A DNA stretch of 7,584 nucleotides from DATAVB01 sp040414495. Its GTDB lineage: Bacteria > Actinomycetota > Actinomycetes > Mycobacteriales > QHCD01. The translations under genes and the position numbers were made by a program. Within the stretch, counting starts at the first letter, position 1. Each line of letters opens with the position of its first letter. The stretch covers positions 1 through 7,584 of the forward strand of contig JBEDUI010000118.1 of assembly GCA_040414495.1 (NCBI GenBank). Reading direction: 5' to 3'. Positions 1-6,778 of this stretch are shown here, piece by piece. The notes under the pieces are model-generated. The model saw nothing but the letters and a program-made list of their open reading frames with translations. It was not told where the DNA came from and did not search any database.

Positions 1-566
1 TACGCGCCGACCGAGCCAACCCCAACAGCCCCCACATCACGCTCGCTGCAGATACGCGCGGACCGAGCGGACCGAACCAACCCTCGCATCACGGTCGCTG
101 CTATGACGGCGCCGGGTCAGCTCACCAACCCGCCCTCAGGTCACGCTCGCTGCACCCAGGGCGACCGGGCCAACTCAGCTAGCCCCCACGTCACGGTCGC
201 TGCAGCAGACCACCAACCGCGCCGACCTCAACGGCCCTCACATCACGCTCGCCGCAAAACCGGCGGCCGCGCAGCCCACCAAACCGCACTCACGTCACGG
301 TCGCTGCAGCAGAGCACCATCCGAAATCTCAACAGCCCTCATGTCACGCTCGCTACAACAACAGCGGCCGGGCAGCCCACCAAACAGCACTCACGTCACG
401 GTCGCTGCAGCAGAGCACCAACTGAGCCGACCCCAACAGCCCTCACATCACGCTCGCCGCAAATACGCGCCGACCGAGCCAACCCCAACAGCCCCCACAC
501 CACGCTCGCTGCAGCCAGGGCGAGCGGGCCAACTGACCAACCACCCTCAACATCACGGTCACCGCA
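1..566. repeat. Tandem array of about 11 units, ~52 bp each
   Basis: An 18-base core of the form CACRTCACGSTCGCTGCA recurs with starts at 33, 85, 137, 187, 239, 291, 340, 392, 444, 496 and 549, so the steps are 52, 52, 50, 52, 52, 49, 52, 52, 52 and 53. The tenth core base alternates C and G through the first nine units (C,G,C,G,C,G,C,G,C) and then reads C,G, giving a higher-order period near 104 bp. The ~34-base stretches between cores fall into a few related types rather than being unique. The array may begin left of the window. It ends 21 bases before the stop codon of the LarA-like gene, on that gene's downstream side. Neither 52 nor 104 is a multiple of 3, so the frame changes at each unit; this argues against a repeat protein. 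Function is unknown. Confidence 0.93.
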
Positions 567-587
567 GAAAAGGACGCCAAATAGAGC

Positions 588-1892
588 TCACCACTTCTCG
601 AGGTGCCCGTCCGCGTCGAAGCCCATCGGCTCGGCGTCCCTGAGAATTGTCAGATCCGCCGCCGCCTCGACCTCACCCCGCAGCGACTCGGAGACCAGCA
701 GCGCGGCCGTATCCAGCGTGTCGTGGATCCGTACCACCCGCGCGTTCTCCAGATCCGCCCGCCCGCACATCAACAGCGCCGCGGCGACCACATCCCGGTC
801 GGTCGCGAATGCCAGCGGCAGCTGGGCCCGCTGCACACCGCCGATGCCCGAAGTGACCGCGTTGACGTACATCGCCCGCAGGTCGATCTTTTCCAGCACC
901 CGGAACGGAATGAAGTCGGCCAGCCCGATGCCGACCGCGTTGCCGTCCGAGGCCGGGCTGATGTCATGTACGGAAATGTTGGTGATGCGCGGCCGCTCGA
1001 ATTCCTCGGTGCCGCGGATCATCATCCGGCCGATGACGTTGGTGTCCATCCCGGACCCGGACTTGTCCTTGCCCAATTCGTCCACGACCAGCAGGTCGAG
1101 CTCGTCGAACGGCAGCGCGCCCATCAGCTTCCGGCTCTCCACCAGCAGCGCCGCCTCGCCGGCCCCGCCGATCTCGGCCGCATCCAGGAACGCGATCCGC
1201 GCGGTGCGTTCCAGCGCGTTCTCGATGATCGCCAGGCCGCCCAGCACCTTGCCGGTGCCCACGATCCGGCGCGCCACCTCCGGCACCCACCGCGCCAGCC
1301 CGCGCGAACCGTACGCGTGAATCCCGGCCGCGCCGCGGTGCTTGCCCAGCCCGATCGCGCAGATCTTGGCCAGCCCGCTCTCGACGTCGCCGTGGAAATC
1401 GGTGTGCGCCTTGACCCGGTTGACCACCAAAATCGCGTCGGCGGCCGCGGCGTTGGCGTCCAGGTGCGCCATCGGACCGTCCGGGATCCGGCCCAACTCG
1501 ACGGTGTCCATCGTGGCCCGGATCGGCATGCCCATCGACGTTTCGGTGATGCCCAGATGGGCCAGCACCTCGCGTTGCCCCTCCGCGGTCGCGCCGCCGT
1601 GCGAGCCCATTGCCGGCACGACGAACGGCTCGGCCCCGGCCTCGCGCAGCCACTCCCCGGCCGCCCGGACGACCGGCGCGATGTCGTGAATGCCGCGGCT
1701 ACCGGCGGTGATCGCCACCGACATGCCCGCGGTGATCCGGCCCCGCAACGGTTCGAGCTGCGCCTTGGCCGCACCGGCCGGATCGGCCTCGGTCACGGCG
1801 TCGATCTCCCGCCGTACCGGGATCAACCGTGGAAACGGGGCGTCGTAGCTCAGCTCTCGTACGCTCTCGAACGGCCCCAGACCACTGCTCAT
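588..1892 (-). CDS. LarA-like (DUF2088) lactate racemase-domain protein
   Basis: A 434-residue protein, close to the usual length of LarA, the lactate racemase that carries a nickel-pincer (NPN) cofactor. Seen in the sequence: an N-terminal part with ITAGSRGIHDI (61-71) and a VPAMGSHGGAT segment (92-102), then VNRVKAHTDFHG (157-168), GLAKICAIGLGKHRGAAGIH (173-192) and a C-terminal domain with DELGKDKSGSGMDTN (271-285). Candidate cofactor or catalytic residues are H98, H163 or H167, K176 and H192. The 16-residue gap between K176 and H192 equals that between the cofactor lysine K184 and nickel ligand H200 of characterised LarA, and H98/H167 lie near where H108/H174 would fall. The start ATG has GGAG five bases upstream. 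It follows the PL8 lyase gene by 55 bp on the same strand, so co-transcription is likely. Family members include lactate racemase and other alpha-hydroxy-acid racemases or epimerases; next to a lyase for acidic sugars, an aldonate is a reasonable substrate guess. No NPN cofactor-synthesis genes (larB, larC, larE) are in the window. The family call is firm; substrate and cofactor use are not. Confidence 0.88.
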   Translation of the reverse strand: MSSGLGPFESVRELSYDAPFPRLIPVRREIDAVTEADPAGAAKAQLEPLRGRITAGMSVAITAGSRGIHDIAPVVRAAGEWLREAGAEPFVVPAMGSHGGATAEGQREVLAHLGITETSMGMPIRATMDTVELGRIPDGPMAHLDANAAAADAILVVNRVKAHTDFHGDVESGLAKICAIGLGKHRGAAGIHAYGSRGLARWVPEVARRIVGTGKVLGGLAIIENALERTARIAFLDAAEIGGAGEAALLVESRKLMGALPFDELDLLVVDELGKDKSGSGMDTNVIGRMMIRGTEEFERPRITNISVHDISPASDGNAVGIGLADFIPFRVLEKIDLRAMYVNAVTSGIGGVQRAQLPLAFATDRDVVAAALLMCGRADLENARVVRIHDTLDTAALLVSESLRGEVEAAADLTILRDAEPMGFDADGHLEKW

Positions 1893-1947
1893 GACGACTC
1901 CGATAGCTCAGCGCGGACGAACGGTGTGCACCTCCAACCTAGGTCCA

Positions 1948-3936
1948 TCACCGCGGTAACCGGACCTGGACGGTGCGGCCAGCATCGGCACCTTCCGGTA
2001 GCTGCAGCAGCACCCGCGAGCCGACATCGACGGTCACCGCGCCACCGGTCGGGCTGGCCGCGGAGACCACCATGCCGTCGACGTGCTCGACCAGCTGCAG
2101 GAGTACGGGCGCATCTACCCGTACGGTCAGCTGCGTTGCCACCTCGAGCCGGCCCGGTCGATTGAACGCCAGTTGGGCGACGCCGAGCACATCATGCCGG
2201 ACCGCCTGCACGGTCGGGGTGTTGGCGATCACCGAAATCGGCGAGTGGTCGCAGTACTCCGCGGTCCGGGTCAGGTCCGCCGCCGGCAGCACGATGTACG
2301 CATATCCGGCCTGCCGCGGCGCCGGTCCGTGGTCGATCCCGATCGTGGCGACCTCGCGTTCGATGACATCGGCGGCGATCGAGGTGTTGATGTCGTGCCA
2401 GCTCCCGGTCCGCCTCTGCTGCTCCAGCAGTACCGGACCGGTCGCGGTCGGAAACACGTATCCGATCCGGCCGTGATGGGCCCACCGCGGATCGTGCACG
2501 ATGCCCGGCCCGGTGGTGACGCCGCCGGCCGCGTCGGCGTGTGTCCACACCCCACCGGCCGCGAGGCTCTGGTTCAGGGTTGTGTGTACGGGCGCGGTCG
2601 CACCGGGCGCGTCGATTCCGGTCCCGAGACAGACGAATTCATCGTCGAAAAAGAACCACGCCTTATAGCCATCGGTAATGGCGTCCTTGGCCAGCCGCAT
2701 CGCCGCCAGCCCGTATCGCCCGTCCGAGACCCCGCCGACGAAATCCCGCCCGCCCCGGGCGATCGCGCCATCTGGGGTACTTTGCCAATTCAGCACCGGC
2801 AGGTCGCCGGACGACTGCTCGGCGGTCAGGCCGGGCAGTCGGCGCCAATCCCACACCGGGTAGATGTCGCGGTATTCCAGGCCAGAAAGCCAGACCGGGT
2901 TGATTCCCTCGCCCAGATACCAACTGCGCAACGCCTCACCGTTGCCGGTCTCGGTCGGGCCGGTCCGGGTCGAGCACATCTTGACCGACGCCGACCAGGT
3001 CGGGCGGTGATGCGACTGGTAATCCGACCGCCAGAAATGCCGGTTGCCGCTGTGCCCGACGCCCATGCCATCCAGCCGGGCCGCAAATGCCTGCAATTCC
3101 TCGGCTCGCGGCGCGCCGGCGGCGACCAGATTCTGCGCGGCGTCGGCCAACAACCGAGCATCGTCCTGAGTGGAGGGACGGGCGATGACCCGGCCGGCGG
3201 CCGTAAAGTCGTAACTGCACTGCCCGTGCACCGCCCACCGTGACCCGTCGAGCAGATATCCGGTGAGAATATCCAACTGTTCGGGCGTGAACCGGAAAAT
3301 CGTGTCCCGGCCCAGGTAGGCCAACTCGGTCGTATCAAGGGCGAAATCGTGCCCGTAACCGGCGAAATACAGCAGCGGCCCGTGTTGGTGGAAGCTGTAG
3401 TCGGGCTGAATGCCTTCGCCAAGGCTGATGTGGACGGTGGCCTGCACGCGGCGAAATGCGTCGGCGAGAATATCGGCGTCATCGAGCAGTACGCCGCGGC
3501 GAATATGCGCCTGGGCCGCCCAGATCAGGTTCTGCGCCGTCATTCCGTCCCAGACCGCGCGCTCGAGCCGCTGCCCGCCCAGCATTCGTTGCTCATCAGA
3601 AAGGTACGAGCCGATGAGCACCAGCGCGTTACCCAGTGCGATCGGCGTCCCCAGCTGGTTGTGCCACCAGTTGGCGCTCTGCGGATCCCGGCTCAGCCAG
3701 GCATATACCGCCTGCCGGGCATGACTCGGGTATTCCCGGGCCAACACACTGGCCCGCCGCAAATGCTCACGCGGTTCCCATTCAGCGGCGTCGGTGGCGT
3801 CGTAGCGGATGTCCGGCCAAATGCCCTCGGCCGTGATCGTGGCACACAGTTCCTCGATATCACCGCCTGCCGCTCGCTCCAGCACGCGCTGCCGAAGCCG
3901 CCGTGCCACCGCCTCGACGTCGTCCCGGTCGGGCAT
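1948..3936 (-). CDS. Polysaccharide lyase family 8 (PL8), cytoplasmic
   Basis: A 662-residue protein with the PL8 layout: an N-terminal alpha/alpha barrel (about 1-290), a central beta super-sandwich (about 300-560) and a C-terminal beta domain. PL8 enzymes cleave uronic-acid-containing polysaccharides (hyaluronate, chondroitin, xanthan) by beta-elimination. Visible landmarks are ANWWHNQLGTP (88-98), the substrate-cleft aromatic patch; N136; H185 in FHQHG and Y194 in GYG, nine residues apart as in chondroitinase AC (H225/Y234); AGRVIARP (247-254) with R249 and R253; and a sandwich motif with R324, E329, N332 and E334, then LPGLT (367-371). The catalytic set looks intact. The start ATG at 3936 has AGGAGG three bases upstream. 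An in-frame TAG lies ten codons further back, so no signal peptide can be added. Known PL8 lyases are mostly secreted and often longer, so this one probably acts inside the cell on imported oligosaccharides. Substrate (hyaluronan-like, chondroitin-like or xanthan-like) cannot be told from sequence alone. It lies between the binding-protein gene and the LarA-like gene. Confidence 0.93.
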   Translation of the reverse strand: MPDRDDVEAVARRLRQRVLERAAGGDIEELCATITAEGIWPDIRYDATDAAEWEPREHLRRASVLAREYPSHARQAVYAWLSRDPQSANWWHNQLGTPIALGNALVLIGSYLSDEQRMLGGQRLERAVWDGMTAQNLIWAAQAHIRRGVLLDDADILADAFRRVQATVHISLGEGIQPDYSFHQHGPLLYFAGYGHDFALDTTELAYLGRDTIFRFTPEQLDILTGYLLDGSRWAVHGQCSYDFTAAGRVIARPSTQDDARLLADAAQNLVAAGAPRAEELQAFAARLDGMGVGHSGNRHFWRSDYQSHHRPTWSASVKMCSTRTGPTETGNGEALRSWYLGEGINPVWLSGLEYRDIYPVWDWRRLPGLTAEQSSGDLPVLNWQSTPDGAIARGGRDFVGGVSDGRYGLAAMRLAKDAITDGYKAWFFFDDEFVCLGTGIDAPGATAPVHTTLNQSLAAGGVWTHADAAGGVTTGPGIVHDPRWAHHGRIGYVFPTATGPVLLEQQRRTGSWHDINTSIAADVIEREVATIGIDHGPAPRQAGYAYIVLPAADLTRTAEYCDHSPISVIANTPTVQAVRHDVLGVAQLAFNRPGRLEVATQLTVRVDAPVLLQLVEHVDGMVVSAASPTGGAVTVDVGSRVLLQLPEGADAGRTVQVRLPR

Positions 3937-3958
3937 GTCCCTCCTGTCACCAGCCGTT

Positions 3959-3979
3959 GGCCAACCCTAATGGTTGACC
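3959..3979 (-). promoter_or_regulatory. Short hairpin upstream of the PL8 gene
   Basis: On the minus strand GGTCAACC, a five-base loop ATTAG, and GGTTGGCC form an eight-pair stem with one G-T pair. The element ends 22 bases before the PL8 start codon, in the 112-bp gap after the binding-protein gene. A perfect ten-base palindrome GTTGGCCAAC (3956-3965) overlaps one arm. No T-run follows, so it does not look like an intrinsic terminator. An operator, an mRNA-processing site or a translation-control hairpin are all possible. Confidence 0.35.
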
Positions 3980-4023
3980 TCAGGTGGCCGGAAGCACTTC
4001 CACGCCGAGGGCGGGTGGCCGGC

Positions 4024-4073
4024 TCAGGCCTTGTGCGCGTCCGGGTTCTCAGGCCTTGTGTGCGGCGGGGTTC
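4024..4073. repeat. 25-bp duplication of the binding-protein gene's 3' end
   Basis: Bases 4024-4048 repeat 4049-4073 head to tail with 22 of 25 identical. Read on the minus strand, the coding copy ends NPAAHKA-stop. The extra copy, just past the stop codon and read from its AAC triplet, would give NPDAHKA-stop. Two of the three differences are synonymous third-position changes (CCC/CCG and GCA/GCG) and one changes Ala to Asp. This suggests a second gene end rather than a fresh slippage product. Confidence 0.8.
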
Positions 4074-6190
4074 TGCCAGAAGAACAGCTCGGGGTCGTAG
4101 ACAGCCGGAGTCGGATGACCCCATGGGCCGGTCAGCCCGCCCTGCATGAGGTTCTTCTGATTCGGCACGTTGCGCAGGTCGGTCTTGGCCACCACGACCG
4201 TGGGCGCATTGGTGACCGTACCCATGAAGAACGGTCCCTGTTCGACGTGAATCCTCATGATCTTCCAGACCAGCTGGGTCCGCTTCATCTGGTCCGGCTC
4301 GATCTTGGCCTGGTCGAACAGATCCCACATCTGCCGCACCGGACCCTTGGGATCCGGCTCCAACCGTGGCGGGTTGCGCTTCCACGGGTCTACGTTCTGC
4401 TCCTGATGTTCGGCCGCGGTGCCGCGTACCGCGTAGAACTCACCTTCCAGCGGCGCCCACCGCTGGTTCTCGATCGGCACCAACCACAGTGGTTGCACCA
4501 GAATGCTGCCGACATTGCTGACGTCCCAGTTGGTGTGCATCATCAGCTTGCCGGCTTCCCACTGGTCGCTGTAGGACTGCGGCGCGATCGGATTACGGAC
4601 CATATGCAGGCCGATCTTCTTACAGTCCGCGACCAGTTGGTCGTCGTTGGCCGCGGCCGGCGAGGAAATGTCGGCCGAATAGTCGATGCGTACGGTGAGC
4701 TTGCTGCCGTCGGGCATTTCGACATATCCGTCGCCGTCCCGGTCTTTCAGGCCCAGCTCTGCCAGCAGCTGTTTCGCCTTGGCCGGATCGTATTTGACGT
4801 ACGAATCCCGCCATTGTTTGTAGATCTGCTGGCCCTGCGTGCCCACGTTGAATTCCAACGAGGCCGGACTGATCGTACCGGTTGTGATATCGCCGGTGTT
4901 GAAATACTGACTCTTGCGCAATACCTCGCGGTGGAATGCATGCGAGATCGCCTGCCGGAATTTCGGCTCACGGAACAGATTCCGTAGCTTCTCCTCCGGG
5001 TAGTCGTAATTGAGAAACATCGCCTGGCCGGTACCGGATCCGGTGCTCCACAGGGTGACCTCGGTGCCAGCCTTGCTCTTTGACTGCTGCAGGGTGGATA
5101 CGTCCTCCAGGCTGATCTGCACGAAAGCGCCGTGACAGAAATCGACCTTGCCCTGCTGGACCTGCAGCTTGGCCACCTCGGCGTCCTGCACGAACGTGAA
5201 CGTGATTTCGTCGAGGTACGGCAACTGGTCGCCGTCCTTGGTGACCGCGTAATAGTAGGGATTGCGCTGCAACACCATGCCGTGGTTGTTGTTGAACGAC
5301 TTGCAGCTGAAGCCGGTGAGCGTGGGGCAATCGGGATTACGCAACCAGTCGGATTTGCTCTCCCACAAACCGCCGACGGTGTCCCAGTCCTTGGGCACGT
5401 TCTTGTTGTACTTGGGATGGAACTGCTTGAGATAGTGCTTGGGCAGCACCCAGATGGGACCGTTCTTTCCGATGGCGCCCTTGACATAGGCCGCGAGATG
5501 CTGGGCCGTGATCGGTGTCGGCGCGTCGAAGGTGAGCTTCAACGTCGTCTCATCCACCGCGGTCATCTTGACCAACGTGCCCTTGCCGGAACGGCAGTCA
5601 TCCGGCGGGGTCTGAGCGTAATGGCCCGGCAACACAATGTCTTCCCACCAGAACAAGATGTCGTCGGTGGTGAAGGGCTGCCCGTCTGACCACTTCAGAC
5701 CCTTGCGGAAGTTGAACGTCCACTCCGAGGCGTCGGCGTTCGAGGACCAGGTTTCGGCCAGGCCCGGGCCGATATCGAGCCCATCGTTGAGCCAGCGCAA
5801 CGGAGAGTGCCCGTAGAAGAACTCTCTATTCGCGTCGGCGCCGCTCACACCCTGGGTGGTGAAGACGATCATTTGCAGGTTGCCGCCATATTTTCCGCGT
5901 TGAACCCAGTTGTGCGGAACGACGTATGGGTTCGCGGGCAGACGCTTTTCTACGGCCGGCAACTTTCCGGCCTTGATTTGGCTGGCGAGCGCGGGAGACT
6001 CATGGAAACTCTTGGGCGCGGCAAGGGGTTTCTTGGCTGAACCCTGCGCCGTACTGGCACTTCCGCCGCCGTTGTTACTGGTCGTCGCACGGTCATTACT
6101 CGAACTGCACGAAGCCAAGAATGCCGAACCAGCGGCGAGCGCTGATCCATAGAGAAACTTTCGGCGAGAAAGACTTCCCAGGTTGTCCAT
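4049..6190 (-). CDS. ABC transporter family 5 substrate-binding lipoprotein
   Basis: A 713-residue extracytoplasmic solute-binding protein of family 5 (SBP_bac_5), the class that binds peptides, nickel or oligosaccharides and hands them to an ABC permease. The signal has a twin-arginine motif (SRRKFL, 8-13), a short hydrophobic stretch and a lipobox LASC with the lipidated C28, followed by a Ser/Asn/Gly/Thr-rich linker to about residue 55, so it should be exported by Tat and anchored to the membrane. Family landmarks are LAETWSSNADASEWTFNFRKG (144-164) joined to LKWSDGQPFTTDDILFWWED (165-184), RNPYYYAVTKDGDQLPYLDE (309-328) and FRQAISHAFHREVL (411-424). DRDGDGYVE (483-491) resembles a calcium-binding loop. 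The frame is open to 6352, but only the ATG at 6190 puts the signal peptide at the N-terminus; AAGAAGG lies 13 bases upstream of it. No permease or ATPase gene is in the window. Adjacency to a PL8 lyase suggests an acidic oligosaccharide ligand; a peptide ligand is not excluded. Confidence 0.94.
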   Translation of the reverse strand: MDNLGSLSRRKFLYGSALAAGSAFLASCSSSNDRATTSNNGGGSASTAQGSAKKPLAAPKSFHESPALASQIKAGKLPAVEKRLPANPYVVPHNWVQRGKYGGNLQMIVFTTQGVSGADANREFFYGHSPLRWLNDGLDIGPGLAETWSSNADASEWTFNFRKGLKWSDGQPFTTDDILFWWEDIVLPGHYAQTPPDDCRSGKGTLVKMTAVDETTLKLTFDAPTPITAQHLAAYVKGAIGKNGPIWVLPKHYLKQFHPKYNKNVPKDWDTVGGLWESKSDWLRNPDCPTLTGFSCKSFNNNHGMVLQRNPYYYAVTKDGDQLPYLDEITFTFVQDAEVAKLQVQQGKVDFCHGAFVQISLEDVSTLQQSKSKAGTEVTLWSTGSGTGQAMFLNYDYPEEKLRNLFREPKFRQAISHAFHREVLRKSQYFNTGDITTGTISPASLEFNVGTQGQQIYKQWRDSYVKYDPAKAKQLLAELGLKDRDGDGYVEMPDGSKLTVRIDYSADISSPAAANDDQLVADCKKIGLHMVRNPIAPQSYSDQWEAGKLMMHTNWDVSNVGSILVQPLWLVPIENQRWAPLEGEFYAVRGTAAEHQEQNVDPWKRNPPRLEPDPKGPVRQMWDLFDQAKIEPDQMKRTQLVWKIMRIHVEQGPFFMGTVTNAPTVVVAKTDLRNVPNQKNLMQGGLTGPWGHPTPAVYDPELFFWQNPAAHKA

Positions 6191-6239
6191 TACCGCCCGG
6201 ATCCCTTCTTTACGTGCAGAAAAAACACGCGACGCCATG

Positions 6240-6275
6240 GTCCTGCGGGCTCCGCGTGACAATCGTCCGCAGGAC
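6240..6275. promoter_or_regulatory. Inverted repeat in the leader of the binding-protein gene
   Basis: GTCCTGCGG (6240-6248) and CCGCAGGAC (6267-6275) are perfect nine-base inverted arms around an 18-base loop. In the transcript this hairpin would end about 50 nt before the start codon. No T-run follows it toward the gene. It could be an operator or an RNA leader structure. Confidence 0.45.
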
Positions 6276-6326
6276 AGGATGACATGACTCAGGCCTGGCG
6301 TCGCGCAACGATTATTCGCGATGCCA

Positions 6327-6369
6327 GCGTTCGTGCCGCGCCGTTCACCCACTCGCCCAGCACGAACGC
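6327..6369. promoter_or_regulatory. Perfect 10-bp inverted repeat in the leader
   Basis: GCGTTCGTGC (6327-6336) and GCACGAACGC (6360-6369) are perfect inverted arms, 23 bases apart. Just outside, GATGC on the left and GCATC on the right match again if a short bulge is allowed. The arm centres are 33 bp apart, roughly three helical turns, which would suit a pair of half-sites for one regulator. An RNA hairpin in the leader is the alternative. Confidence 0.5.
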
Positions 6370-6382
6370 ATCGGTCCGTTAA

Positions 6383-6396
6383 GGAAAGCGCTTCCC
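6383..6396. promoter_or_regulatory. LacI-family-type operator
   Basis: GGAAAGCGCTTCCC has the perfect eight-base palindrome AAGCGCTT centred on CG, and six of seven base pairs are symmetrical across the full 14 bases. LacI/GalR-family operators typically centre on CG in just this way; the actinobacterial cellobiose repressor CebR binds a related GGGAGCGCTCCC site. It lies 193 bp upstream of the binding-protein start codon and covers the expected start of transcription of the adjacent promoter. This suggests repression relieved by a sugar ligand. Confidence 0.6.
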
Positions 6397-6400
6397 GAGT

Positions 6401-6429
6401 ACGTTTGCATTAGTGGCCGGTCCTGTCAA
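6401..6429 (-). promoter_or_regulatory. Putative promoter of the three-gene operon
   Basis: On the minus strand a perfect TTGACA (6424-6429) is followed, after a 17-base spacer, by AAACGT (6401-6406). AAACGT is a poor -10 that keeps only the second A and the final T of the consensus. Transcription would start near 6394, inside the LacI-type operator, leaving a leader of about 200 nt. The -35 and the operator placement support it; the weak -10 does not. Confidence 0.45.
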
Positions 6430-6778
6430 GACCAGCCGACATAGCCGGTTTGCGGTTGTTGCGAAGAAACGGCCGCTGCACTGGGCTACTAGCCGGGAAC
6501 AGATGCAATGTCGCAAGTTTCATTGTCTGAGTGGGCCGTACTGGCAGGTAAGACAACGCTGCGATTAGGTCGTCCAATAACCGGATTTCCGGATTGAGCA
6601 CGCTTGCTGAATCCCACGTGAATGAGGCGTTCCGGCGGTTGCAATCGACCCGGCGGGGCCATCGCGCAAGAAATCGTAAGAGGAATGTAATCAGAGAATC
6701 TGCGCGACCGACGCTTTGCGAGGTTGCGGTTGCCTCGGGTTGGTAGCGTGGCGAAACTGCGTATCGCACACTCAATCT
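6430..6778. other. Intergenic stretch without a convincing gene
   Basis: About 350 bases upstream of the promoter, visibly richer in A/T than the coding regions. Short open frames occur on the minus strand, but their translations show no family motif and no actinobacterial codon bias. CCGGATTTCCGG (6581-6592) is a small near-palindrome. I see no tRNA, terminator or insertion-sequence end. Confidence 0.6.

Noticed and set aside
1..566. CRISPR-like pattern of 18-base cores with ~34-base intervals
   Set aside because: The intervals are related to one another in a few types instead of being unique, the cores vary, and no cas gene is present. It is a minisatellite.
103..1320. Long plus-strand open frame running from the array into the LarA-like gene region
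   Set aside because: Its first part is translated array whose frame shifts with each 52-bp unit, and its second part is antisense to a gene with clear family motifs.
603..2165. 520-codon plus-strand open frame opposite the LarA-like gene
   Set aside because: It is the mirror of a high-GC coding region; the translation is Arg/Pro/His-rich without any motif, while the minus strand matches a known family.
6191..6352. Earlier start for the binding-protein gene, adding 54 residues
   Set aside because: It would bury the twin-arginine and lipobox signal inside the protein. The ATG at 6190 puts the signal at the N-terminus.
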